DNA of 64,000 bases from Ruminococcus sp. (GTDB taxonomy: Bacteria > Bacillota > Clostridia > Oscillospirales > Ruminococcaceae). The stretch covers positions 1 through 64,000 of the forward strand of contig JAFUTU010000040.1 in the NCBI GenBank assembly GCA_017484095.1, in the 5' to 3' direction. A program made the translations under genes and the position numbers. Of this stretch, positions 8,333 through 15,645 are shown in pieces. The stretch's first letter is position 1; each line of letters begins with the position of its first letter. The notes under the pieces were generated by a model. That model saw only the letters and a list, made by a program, of their open reading frames with translations, was not told the origin of the DNA and did not search any database.

Positions 8333-9718
8333 TCAGAACTCTATCTTCTTTGCGATATACGCTGTGAGCTCGTCTATCTTTACTCTTTCCTGAGCCATTG
8401 TGTCTCTGTCACGGATAGTTACACAGCCGTCTTCGAGGGAATCAAAGTCAAAGGTAACACAGAAAGGTGTGCCTATCTCGTCCTGACGGCGGTATCTCTT
8501 ACCGATAGAGCCTGCCTCATCATAGTCTACATTGAAGTTCTTGGCAAGCATATCATAGACCTCGCCTGCCTGCTCGGAAAGCTTCTTGGAAAGCGGAAGG
8601 ACACAAGCCTTGAACGGTGCCAGTGCAGGGTGGAAACGCATTACTGTCCTTACATCGGGCTTGTCCTCTGTGCCGATGTTCTCTTCGTCATAAGCCTCAG
8701 TAACTACGGTGAGGAAAAGTCTCTCAACGCCGAGAGAAGGCTCGATAACGTAAGGAACATATCTCTCGTTGGTCTCAGGGTCAAAGTAGTCAAGGGTCTT
8801 GCCTGAGGTGTTTATATGCTGAGTAAGGTCATAGTCGGTCCTGTCAGCTATGCCCCAGAGTTCGCCCCAGCCGAACGGGAAGAGATACTCAAAGTCGGTA
8901 GTTGCCTTGGAATAGAAGGAGAGTTCCTCCTTGGAGTGGTCTCTGAGCCTGAGGTTCTCTTCTTTGATGTTAAGGCTGAGAAGGAAGTTCTTGCAGAAGC
9001 TCCTCCAGTAATCGAACCATTCAAGGTCAGTATCGGGCTTGCAGAAGAATTCAAGCTCCATCTGCTCGAACTCACGCACTCTGAATATGAAGTTGCCCGG
9101 GGTTATCTCGTTTCTGAACGACTTGCCCACCTGTGCAACGCCGAATGGTATCTTTTTTCTGGTAGTTCTCTGGATATTCGAGAAGTTTACAAAGATGCCC
9201 TGTGCTGTCTCTGGGCGAAGATAAAGCTCGCTCTTGGTATCCTCGGTAATGCCCTGGAAGGTCTTGAACATAAGGTTGAACTGTCTGATATCGGTGAAGT
9301 TATGCTTGCCGCAATCGGGGCAGGGAATGCTCTTATCCTTGATATAGTCCATCATCTGCTCGTTTGACCAGCCTGCAACGTTGGTGCCGTCAAAGTCCTC
9401 GATGAGGTTATCCGCTCTGTGGCGTGTGTGGCACTCTTTACAGTCCATAAGAGGGTCTGAGAAGCCGCCAATATGGCCTGATGCTACCCATGTCTGAGGG
9501 TTCATAAGGATAGCGGAATCAAGGCCTACGTTATACTTGTTCTCCTGAATGAATTTTTTTCTCCAGGCAGCCTTGATATTGGTTTTGAGCTCCACGCCGA
9601 GGGGGCCGTAATCCCAGGTGTTTGCGAGACCGCCATAGATCTCACTGCCGGGATAAACAAAGCCTCTGCCTTTACAAAGAGCAACGATCTTTTCCATTGT
9701 TTTTTCAGAATTTTTCAT
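8333..9718 (-). CDS. glyQS: Glycyl-tRNA synthetase (dimeric, class II)
   Basis: A 461-residue enzyme that charges tRNA-Gly. It is the single-chain dimeric type, as in Gram-positives and eukaryotes, not the alpha2beta2 type. Visible class II features include [12 protein letters not shown] (motif region), FRNEITP (motif 2) and GVERLFL (motif 3), plus a CxxC pair in CKECHTRH and CPDCGKHNF, probably a zinc-binding insert. AAGGAGA precedes the ATG. No T-box leader is recognisable upstream; the intergenic DNA there is the long repeat described separately. Confidence 0.97.
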   Translation of the reverse strand: MKNSEKTMEKIVALCKGRGFVYPGSEIYGGLANTWDYGPLGVELKTNIKAAWRKKFIQENKYNVGLDSAILMNPQTWVASGHIGGFSDPLMDCKECHTRHRADNLIEDFDGTNVAGWSNEQMMDYIKDKSIPCPDCGKHNFTDIRQFNLMFKTFQGITEDTKSELYLRPETAQGIFVNFSNIQRTTRKKIPFGVAQVGKSFRNEITPGNFIFRVREFEQMELEFFCKPDTDLEWFDYWRSFCKNFLLSLNIKEENLRLRDHSKEELSFYSKATTDFEYLFPFGWGELWGIADRTDYDLTQHINTSGKTLDYFDPETNERYVPYVIEPSLGVERLFLTVVTEAYDEENIGTEDKPDVRTVMRFHPALAPFKACVLPLSKKLSEQAGEVYDMLAKNFNVDYDEAGSIGKRYRRQDEIGTPFCVTFDFDSLEDGCVTIRDRDTMAQERVKIDELTAYIAKKIEF

Positions 9719-9746
9719 ATATATTCTCCTTAAAAATATTTTCTCG

Positions 9747-10034
9747 TGTCAGGCGCTCGCCGCGCGGCTATCTCGCTACTCTATGTACGGATTAGTAGCT
9801 ACAAATCTGCCCGAAGGGTAAGACCTGCAACCGACAAGTGCCCGACCTACGGAGTGCAAATGTTCGCGCAGCGTTACTATTTAATAGCTTTAAGCTAAAT
9901 TATCCCCCTACCCTCCGGGGAGGGCAAACAGTTTATTAATAACCAACTACTAAGAGAGGGGTGGGGGCGTCCTCCCCGTGCGGCGAGCACCGTGTCCAGA
10001 TGTCCAGTGTCCAAGAGGTATTATTTTATTTTTA
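9747..10034. repeat. Long intergenic repeat, copy 1 (MITE-like)
   Basis: A non-coding GC-rich block. Bases 9774-9877 are identical over 104 bp to 11875-11978, and the similarity continues, less perfectly, to the end motif GTGCGGCGAGCAC (9978-9990). Bases 9990-10034 are the inverted complement of 11810-11854 with one mismatch over 45 bp. The element is bounded by tandem TGTCCAG-type heptamers. No transposase is present, so it looks like a non-autonomous or extinct mobile repeat. Confidence 0.75.
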
Positions 10035-10035
10035 T

Positions 10036-10064
10036 TTGACAACACCTGTCATTTATGATATACT
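10036..10064 (+). promoter_or_regulatory. Promoter of the small hydrophobic peptide gene
   Basis: -35 TTGACA (10036-10041), 17 bp, -10 TATACT (10059-10064). Transcription should start near 10071, leaving a leader of about 60 nt. Confidence 0.75.
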
Positions 10065-10107
10065 TTCAACAAGGCGTATCGCAGATAACGGTAGGCGGTC
10101 AAATCTT

Positions 10108-10123
10108 CCTCCTGCAAGGGAGG
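10108..10123 (+). promoter_or_regulatory. Hairpin sequestering the peptide's Shine-Dalgarno
   Basis: CCTCC (10108-10112) is separated by six bases from GGAGG (10119-10123), which is the ribosome-binding site of the ORF at 10132. The stem would hide it. A second GGAGG in the 3' part of the transcript (10265-10269) could compete for the same CCTCC. Confidence 0.55.
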
Positions 10124-10131
10124 TGAGCAAA

Positions 10132-10218
10132 ATGGACGTTCTGGACGTAATAACATTACTTATCCTGATAACTGACATTGTTGCCCTCGTGGTAAACATT
10201 TGCAATAAGAAAAGATAA
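10132..10218 (+). CDS. Small hydrophobic peptide, putative holin-like type I toxin
   Basis: A 28-residue peptide, one predicted membrane helix (VITLLILITDIVALVVNIC) followed by a basic NKKR end. The size and pattern resemble the holin-like toxins of Firmicutes type I toxin-antitoxin loci. The ATG at 10132 has GGAGG 8 nt upstream, held in a potential hairpin. It has its own strong promoter. A convergent promoter on the other strand would make an antisense RNA covering its stop codon and 3' region. It sits between repeat elements upstream of proA. The peptide is too short for a sure family call; the architecture is the main evidence. Confidence 0.6.
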   Translation: MDVLDVITLLILITDIVALVVNICNKKR

Positions 10219-10300
10219 CCGCCCAAAAGCCACAGGACGGTTATCGTAAAAGATTAAACGTGTTGGAGGTGACCGCTTACTTGCGATACGCTCCTTTTAT
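10205..10300 (-). ncRNA. Putative antisense antitoxin RNA
   Basis: Inferred from a minus-strand promoter at 10307-10335 (start near 10300) and a minus-strand intrinsic terminator at 10205-10245 (stem GATAACCG / CGGTTATC, tail TTTTCTT). The RNA of about 95 nt would be complementary to the end of the small peptide ORF and its 3' region. Its 5' part repeats motifs of the peptide mRNA leader (GCGTATCGC, then GCGGTCA, then CTCC). Confidence 0.6.
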
Positions 10301-10306
10301 GGCTAT

Positions 10307-10335
10307 ATTATATCACATACTGATTCAATTGTCAA
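10307..10335 (-). promoter_or_regulatory. Promoter of the antisense RNA
   Basis: Minus strand: -35 TTGACA (10335-10330), 17 bp, -10 TATAAT (10312-10307), matching consensus at both hexamers. Confidence 0.75.
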
Positions 10336-10336
10336 G

Positions 10337-10405
10337 TGCTTGCCGTGCGGCAGCACCGTGTCAGGTTGTCAGGTGTCAGGTCATTAAGTTTTTTATTTTT
10401 TTCAA
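10337..10405. repeat. Repeat-element end downstream of the toxin-like cassette
   Basis: Contains GCCGTGCGGCAGCACCGTGT followed by GTCAGG-type heptamer repeats and a T-rich run. This is a diverged copy of the element end at 9978-10034. The toxin-like cassette therefore lies between two related ends in the same orientation. Bases 10406-10494 hold no recognisable feature. Confidence 0.5.
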
Positions 10406-10494
10406 CTCTATTAGAGTAGCTTTGCAGCTATTTGGTGGCTTTGCGGTCGCCCCCAAGCCCCTTCGCAGTGCATATGTCTATAAATAGATATTAA

Positions 10495-11745
10495 CTATAC
10501 TCTTATCTGTCCGTTACCAGTTATCAAAAACTTAGTAGTTGTCATCTCTCTGAGACCCATAGGTCCTCTTGCGTGGAGCTTCTGGGTTGAAATGCCTATC
10601 TCTGCACCGAGACCGAACATTCCTCCGTCTGTAAATCTGGTGGAGCAGTTAACATATACAGCTGCGGAATCTACTCTCTTTTTGAATTCCTCTGCGGCCC
10701 ATACGCTCTCTGTAACTATACACTCAGAGTGCCCCGTTGAGAACCTTGCTATATGGTCCAGAGCTATCGACATATCCTCTACTACTCTGATAGCTATTAT
10801 ATAATCACTGAACTCTGTAGCATAGTCGTCATCATCGGCAAGCTTTATATCAGAGCCTAAGAAATGCCTTGTTATCTCACAGCCTCTTATCTCAACGTTA
10901 TGCTTATCGAGCCTTGCTTTGAGCTTAGGCAGGAACCTGTCTGCAACAGATGAATGAACAAGGCAGGTCTCTACAGCATTGCATACCGAAGGTCGTGAGG
11001 TCTTGCCGTTATCTACTATATCAACAGCCATATTGAGGTCAGCGCTCTGATCTACATAAACGTGGCAGTTGCCCGTACCTGTCTCTATAACAGGCACTGT
11101 AGCGTTCTCTACCACTGCCTTTATCAGCTGAGCCCCTCCCCTTGGGATAAGAACATCAAGAAACTCATTAGACTTCATCATATCCATAACTATAGAACGG
11201 TCTACGTTCTCTACGAGCTGTATTATATCGGGGCTGAAGCCTGAGAGAGACACTGCCTTTCTCATAAGATTTGCAAGCATCTTGTTAGAGCTTATAGCCT
11301 CTTTACCTCCTCTGAGGATAACTGCGCTGCCTGCTTTAAGGCTGAGGACAGCACCGTCTACGGTAACGTTAGGTCTTGCCTCATAGATGATACCTATAAC
11401 ACCCATAGGCACTCTTACCTTCTCTATCTTCATACCGTTCGGTCTGGTAGAGCCCTCCACTATCTCGCCTATAGGGTCAGCAAGCCCTACAAGCTCTTCA
11501 CATGAAGCAGCCATACCCTCTATCCTCGCAGGAGTAAGAGACAGTCTGTCTATAAGGCTCTCTCTCATGCCCATAGCTCTTGCCCTTTCGATATCCTCAG
11601 CATTGGCAGCAAGTATGTCTGCCTGTCTTTTCCTGAGGATATGAGCTATCTCCAGCAAAGCATCGTTCTTCTGCTGAGTAGATGCGAACGCCAGCTCATT
11701 CTTGCAGTTCTTAGCTCTTTCACCGAGTACGTCAAAATAACTCAT
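10495..11745 (-). CDS. proA: Gamma-glutamyl phosphate reductase
   Basis: A 416-residue NADPH-dependent dehydrogenase catalysing the second step of proline synthesis, from glutamyl 5-phosphate to glutamate semialdehyde. Family features are seen in GVIGIIYEARPNVTVDGA, SAVILRGGKEA and the catalytic cysteine region SVCNAVETCLVH. Length is standard. GGGGTGA precedes the ATG. proB lies upstream on the same strand, but a repeat element of about 280 bp separates them, so they may no longer share one message. proC is not in the window. Confidence 0.97.
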   Translation of the reverse strand: MSYFDVLGERAKNCKNELAFASTQQKNDALLEIAHILRKRQADILAANAEDIERARAMGMRESLIDRLSLTPARIEGMAASCEELVGLADPIGEIVEGSTRPNGMKIEKVRVPMGVIGIIYEARPNVTVDGAVLSLKAGSAVILRGGKEAISSNKMLANLMRKAVSLSGFSPDIIQLVENVDRSIVMDMMKSNEFLDVLIPRGGAQLIKAVVENATVPVIETGTGNCHVYVDQSADLNMAVDIVDNGKTSRPSVCNAVETCLVHSSVADRFLPKLKARLDKHNVEIRGCEITRHFLGSDIKLADDDDYATEFSDYIIAIRVVEDMSIALDHIARFSTGHSECIVTESVWAAEEFKKRVDSAAVYVNCSTRFTDGGMFGLGAEIGISTQKLHARGPMGLREMTTTKFLITGNGQIRV

Positions 11746-11809
11746 AATTTCACCCCATATAGTTATTATGTATGATTATCAACACTGCTTTTTGTGCAGT
11801 ATGCTGCTT

Positions 11810-12092
11810 TAAAAATAAAATAATACCTCTTGGACATTGGACATCTGGACACGGTACTGCCGGACGGGCGGACACGCTACTCTATGTACGGATTAGTAGC
11901 TACAAATCTGCCCGAAGGGTAAGACCTGCAACCGACAAGTGCCCGACCTACGGAGTGCAAATGTTCGCGCAGCGTTACAGCGTGATAGCATCAAGCAAAG
12001 CTATCACCCTCCCCTCCGAGGGAGGGCAAACGGTTTAATAGTCTGAAACTACTGAAAGCGGGGTAGGGGCGTCCGCCCCGTGCGGTGAGCAC
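11810..12092. repeat. Long intergenic repeat, copy 2 (MITE-like)
   Basis: Second copy, lying between proB and proA. Bases 11875-11978 are identical to 9774-9877 and the block ends in GTGCGGTGAGCAC (12080-12092). Its left end, 11810-11854, is the inverted complement of the right end of copy 1. The two cores are in direct orientation. No ORF is supported inside. Confidence 0.75.
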
Positions 12093-12098
12093 AAATAA

Positions 12099-12899
12099 TC
12101 AATTAGCTTTGAATAGTGTTCCTACAGGTTTGTTTTCAAATATCTTGTAAAGCCTTCTTGGGTCTCTTCCGTTCATGATGATAAGGTCTATACCGCCGTT
12201 TCTTGCTATCTCCGCAGCATGGATCTTTGTCGCCATACCGCCCGTACCAAGCTTTGAGCCTGCTCCTCCTGCCAGTGCCCTTATCTCATCAGTTATGCTC
12301 TGCACCACAGGTATAAGCTCTGCATCGTCATACTTGTGAGGGTCTTTGTCGAACAGCCCCTCAATGTCTGACATTATTATCAGCAGGTCAGCCTTTGCAA
12401 GCACAGCCACATTTGCCGCCAGCGAATCGTTCTCGCCCATTTCAAGCTCCAGCTCATCTATAGCTACAGTATCGTTCTCGTTAACTATCGGTATAGCTCC
12501 CAGCTCAATTATCCTGTCGAGGGCATTAACTACGTTTTCCTTTCTGTCCTCCAGCAGTATATACTTTGTCAGCAGCATCTGCGCTACATTTATCCCGTAA
12601 TTCGAGAACAGATTATCGTAAAGATACATAAGCTCGCACTGTCCAATAGACGCACACGCCTGCTTTGTAGGCGTATCCTTAGGCTTGTTCATAAGCCCCA
12701 GTTTAGCCATTCCCAGACCTATAGCGCCGCTTGAAACAAGTATCACCTGATACCCTGCGTTCTGCAGATCGGCAAGCGTCTTTACAAGTATCTCAACACG
12801 TCTTATGTTGAGCCTTCCCGTACCGTGAGTAAGCGTAGACGTACCTACCTTTACAACTATTCTCTTCTTATCACTTGCATTTAAGCTCAAACTTTCCAT
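12099..12899 (-). CDS. proB: Glutamate 5-kinase
   Basis: A 266-residue amino acid kinase that phosphorylates glutamate in the first, usually proline-inhibited, step of proline synthesis. Motifs: VVKVGTSTLTHG at the N terminus, VSSGAIGLGMAKLG, NENDTVAIDE, and KLGTGGMATKIHAA near the C terminus. It ends after the kinase domain, so the C-terminal PUA domain of the E. coli enzyme is absent, a common form in Clostridia. AGGGGAG precedes the ATG. It is followed by a repeat and then proA. Confidence 0.97.
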   Translation of the reverse strand: MESLSLNASDKKRIVVKVGTSTLTHGTGRLNIRRVEILVKTLADLQNAGYQVILVSSGAIGLGMAKLGLMNKPKDTPTKQACASIGQCELMYLYDNLFSNYGINVAQMLLTKYILLEDRKENVVNALDRIIELGAIPIVNENDTVAIDELELEMGENDSLAANVAVLAKADLLIIMSDIEGLFDKDPHKYDDAELIPVVQSITDEIRALAGGAGSKLGTGGMATKIHAAEIARNGGIDLIIMNGRDPRRLYKIFENKPVGTLFKAN

Positions 12900-12923
12900 T
12901 TTAACTCCCCTGCCCGAACTTTG

Positions 12924-13883
12924 TCACAGGCTCAGTTTATTTACAACATTTATCGCTTTCCCATTTATCCACGCCGAGAGGTTCTCCTCCACCTTATCAA
13001 GCAGCCTTTCTCTGGTCTCCTTGGGCGCCCACGCCACATGAGGGGTTATCACACAGTTAGGTGCTTTGTAAAGGGCACAGTCAGCCCTCATAGGCTCCAG
13101 CGTCAGAGCATCTATGCAGGCACCTGCTATAGTGCCGTTTCTCAGCGCCTCAGCAAGCGCGGTCTCATCAATGAGACCTCCCCTTGCAGTGTTCACCAGC
13201 AGCGCAGACCTCTTCATAAGAGAAAGCGTATCAGCATTTATCATCTTTCTGTTATCCTCAAACAGAGGGCAGTGCAGGCTCACTATATCAGAGCGTGAAA
13301 GCAGCTCCTCAAAGCTGACACATTCACAGTCAGTCACCTTATCGGGAGAGCGTGTGAACGTCAGCACCTGCATATCAAAGGCTCTCGCTATCTGAGCAAC
13401 CTTTCTGCCGATATTTCCGTACCCTACTATACCTATAGTCTGCCCCGAAAGCTCATGCGTAGGTATCCCGAAGTATGAAAACAGCTTGTAATCTATCCAT
13501 TCACCGTTGTCAACAGCATCGGCATACTCACGTATCCTGTTATAGAAGTTAAGTATCAGCGCAAATGTATGCTGTGCCACTGCCGCTGTAGAATAAGCAG
13601 GCACGTTGCACACTGCCGCCCCGTGACGGCTCGCAGCATCAAGATCAACATTATTGTATCCCGTTGCGAACAGCCCCACATATTTAAGGTTCGGGCAGGC
13701 AGAGAACACATCCTCTGTGATAAGGCATTTGTTGCAGATGACTGCATCGGCATCGCCTATCTTGCGAGCTACCTCATCATTAGGTGTAAAGCCGAACACC
13801 TCGCACTCACCCAGTCTCTTTATCCCGTCAAGCGACACATCATTTCTCGATACGGTCTCGGAATCAAGGATAACTATTTTCAT
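12924..13883 (-). CDS. D-2-hydroxyacid dehydrogenase, glycerate dehydrogenase-like
   Basis: A 319-residue NAD-dependent dehydrogenase. The Rossmann motif GIVGYGNIGRKVA lies near residue 145, and the catalytic Arg, Glu and His are in NTARGGLID, LEPM and TPHVAWAP. Family members reduce hydroxypyruvate, glyoxylate or other 2-oxoacids; overall resemblance is to glycerate/hydroxypyruvate reductases. The start codon overlaps the stop codon of the upstream membrane-protein gene (ATGA), so the two are translationally coupled. proB follows 24 bp downstream and may be in the same operon. Confidence 0.88.
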   Translation of the reverse strand: MKIVILDSETVSRNDVSLDGIKRLGECEVFGFTPNDEVARKIGDADAVICNKCLITEDVFSACPNLKYVGLFATGYNNVDLDAASRHGAAVCNVPAYSTAAVAQHTFALILNFYNRIREYADAVDNGEWIDYKLFSYFGIPTHELSGQTIGIVGYGNIGRKVAQIARAFDMQVLTFTRSPDKVTDCECVSFEELLSRSDIVSLHCPLFEDNRKMINADTLSLMKRSALLVNTARGGLIDETALAEALRNGTIAGACIDALTLEPMRADCALYKAPNCVITPHVAWAPKETRERLLDKVEENLSAWINGKAINVVNKLSL

Positions 13884-14293
13884 AGGATATCATCGTCCTC
13901 AGCATCACTGTCAATCTCTGTGTCCTCAGGCTCCTCAGAAGAAGCTTCTGCCTTCTCTTCGGCAGCTTCTGTCTCTTCATCTTTATTATCGGCAGCAGCC
14001 TTCTGCTCCTTCTTAGCTCTTGAAGCTCTGAACGAATATATCGCAGAGGCAGCAAGCAAGCCCAATTCAACGATGAACAGCGCCGTTATGAACGAATCGT
14101 CCGTAAAGAACTGTGTCAGCAAGGTCAGGTCTACGGCTGCCAACAGGCAGAGATAATTATATCCCCTTCTCCTTGCAAACAGTGCAGCATAAACAGCTGT
14201 CGCTATTATACAGAACCCTATGTGTATACCCAGCGGCAGCGGAGCATAAACATTCTGAAGTGTTGCGCCGTCATCGGCTAATATCTGAAGCAT
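13880..14293 (-). CDS. Small membrane protein with acidic C-terminal tail
   Basis: A 137-residue protein of unknown function. Three hydrophobic helices (about 22-40, 45-62 and 68-85) are followed by a basic stretch and a strongly acidic, Glu/Asp/Ser-rich tail (EEPEDTEIDSDAEDDDIL). The chosen start is the ATG at 14293 with GGAAAGG about 8 nt upstream; an upstream in-frame GTG is possible. It is co-transcribed with the VanY-like gene upstream and coupled to the dehydrogenase downstream. Confidence 0.75.
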   Translation of the reverse strand: MLQILADDGATLQNVYAPLPLGIHIGFCIIATAVYAALFARRRGYNYLCLLAAVDLTLLTQFFTDDSFITALFIVELGLLAASAIYSFRASRAKKEQKAAADNKDEETEAAEEKAEASSEEPEDTEIDSDAEDDDIL

Positions 14294-14321
14294 CTCATTC
14301 ACCTTTCCAAACAGTTTACAT

Positions 14322-15302
14322 TCAGCCCTGCATATCCTCGGCATCGTCATAGCTTGATGTAACACCCAGATATTCCTCAAGAGACAGTCCGCTCTGAGTT
14401 ACCTCTGTAGCTATCTTAGTGCCAAGATATCTTATATGCCACGGCTCATAAGCATAGCCCGTTGATGACTCCTTCCCCTCAGGAAACCTGATTATGAAGC
14501 CGTATTCGGAACAGTGCTGAGCAAGCCATTCAGCCTCGGGCGTGCCTGCAAAGGTATCCTCTGTAGTGTTGACATCGAATGCAAGCCCAGACTGGTGCTC
14601 TGAATGACCGGGGCGCGAGGACACCTCATCAGCAGCCTCGACGCCTCTCTCATTGGCATAACTATTATATAAGTATTCCTGATCTTCATATGAACGGTAG
14701 CTCGAATTCACCCACAGAGATATCCCATCATAAGAAGCTGCCTCTGCCATTTCGTTAAAGGCATTCTGTGCCACCTCACTTACACCGGGTGCATAATCGG
14801 CAGGCAGGGAATAGGTCTTGTTAACTATCAGGATATTATCAACAAACGTCATACCACCGATAGTCTCTATCTTGTGGCCGCTCTGCTCTTCACCCTCAGC
14901 ATCGGGCTCGGTTTCCTCAGCCTTTGAGGAAGAGCTCTTCTTTTTAGTTGTTTTTTTCGTCTTTGTATCGGCAGCCGCCGCAGAGGACGAGCTCGTACTC
15001 TTGTCGTCCTTCTTGTCAGAACCGCTTGTGCACGCCTTGAACAGTATTATCACCAGCAGAACGAGCACACAGACAGCTATTATCCTGTTGCGCATTATAC
15101 GCTTTCTTTCAGCCTCACGTCTTAAAGCTCTTCTGCTCTCTATATCCGCCCTTATGCGCGCTGTATACTCCTCATCATATACGGGAGCATTCTCGCTCTC
15201 GGTCACGGGCTCATCGTTCACCGAGCTTTGTTCTGTATCATCCTTTACGGCATCTGTATCCTTACCATCATCAAGAATACTGCGCCAGGGAAAATCCTCC
15301 AT
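14322..15302 (-). CDS. D-alanyl-D-alanine carboxypeptidase, VanY/LdcB type (M15B)
   Basis: A 326-residue membrane-anchored peptidoglycan carboxypeptidase. An acidic cytosolic segment of about 80 residues is followed by one transmembrane helix (about 85-105, IIAVCVLVLLVIILF), a Lys/Ser-rich linker (KTKKTTKKKSSSSK) and then the M15 domain. Zinc and catalytic residues are in SRPGHSEHQSGLAFDV and EPWHIRYLG. It trims terminal D-alanine from stem peptides outside the cell. The ATG at 15302 has CAGGAGG 7 nt upstream. Promoter at 15355-15383. Confidence 0.93.
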   Translation of the reverse strand: MEDFPWRSILDDGKDTDAVKDDTEQSSVNDEPVTESENAPVYDEEYTARIRADIESRRALRREAERKRIMRNRIIAVCVLVLLVIILFKACTSGSDKKDDKSTSSSSAAAADTKTKKTTKKKSSSSKAEETEPDAEGEEQSGHKIETIGGMTFVDNILIVNKTYSLPADYAPGVSEVAQNAFNEMAEAASYDGISLWVNSSYRSYEDQEYLYNSYANERGVEAADEVSSRPGHSEHQSGLAFDVNTTEDTFAGTPEAEWLAQHCSEYGFIIRFPEGKESSTGYAYEPWHIRYLGTKIATEVTQSGLSLEEYLGVTSSYDDAEDMQG

Positions 15303-15354
15303 TTTATGACCTCCTGTCAGTCCGCAGGGACATTGTTTTTGCAATATTTAAATT

Positions 15355-15383
15355 ATTATAACACATAATCGCAAAAAAGTAAA
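15355..15383 (-). promoter_or_regulatory. Promoter of the VanY-type carboxypeptidase
   Basis: Minus strand: -35 TTTACT (15383-15378), 17 bp, extended -10 TGTTATAAT (hexamer 15360-15355). A near-identical second copy lies 93 bp upstream. Confidence 0.65.
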
Positions 15384-15477
15384 GATGCGCGGACAAAAAA
15401 ACTTGTGCACTCGGTTTTGTGCGCGATGTCCAGCCGTGCGGCGAGCACTTATAACACATAATCATAAAAAAGTAAAG
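15356..15477. repeat. Duplicated promoter segment flanking a 64-bp insert
   Basis: TTATAACACATAATC, two variable bases, then AAAAAAGTAAAG occurs at 15356-15384 and again at 15449-15477 (27 of 29 bases equal). The 64 bases between them end in GCCGTGCGGCGAGCAC, the end motif of the GC-rich repeats in this window. This looks like a small insertion with a long target duplication, giving two minus-strand promoters in tandem. Confidence 0.6.
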
Positions 15478-15515
15478 TATTATTTTTTCACATAAGTCTT
15501 GCTTTATATTTATAC

Positions 15516-15544
15516 TTGACATTCTCCCGAGCTTATAGTATAAT
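15516..15544 (+). promoter_or_regulatory. Promoter of secA
   Basis: -35 TTGACA (15516-15521), 17 bp, -10 TATAAT (15539-15544). The leader of about 95 nt has no recognised riboregulator. Confidence 0.75.
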
Positions 15545-15645
15545 ATAATAGTGTTTTTGTATGCCGAGGCGTGCTGCTTCAGATACATTGCGTGAGAACA
15601 CAGGAAAGTAAATCAGTGACAAATAAACAGTAAAGGTGATAGAAT

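Noticed and set aside
8816-9367. A 183-codon open frame opposite glyQS
   Set aside because: Shadow of the GlyRS gene; no independent support.
9719-9990. Possible T-box leader for glyQS
   Set aside because: The conserved T-box sequence (AGGGTGGNACCGCG) is not present, and the region is accounted for by the dispersed repeat.
9774-12092. CRISPR array or insertion sequence suggested by repeated GC-rich blocks
   Set aside because: Only two long copies exist with no regular spacers, and there is no transposase or cas gene.
13569-14156. A 195-codon open frame opposite the 2-hydroxyacid dehydrogenase and membrane gene
   Set aside because: It spans two real genes on the other strand and the translated composition is not protein-like.
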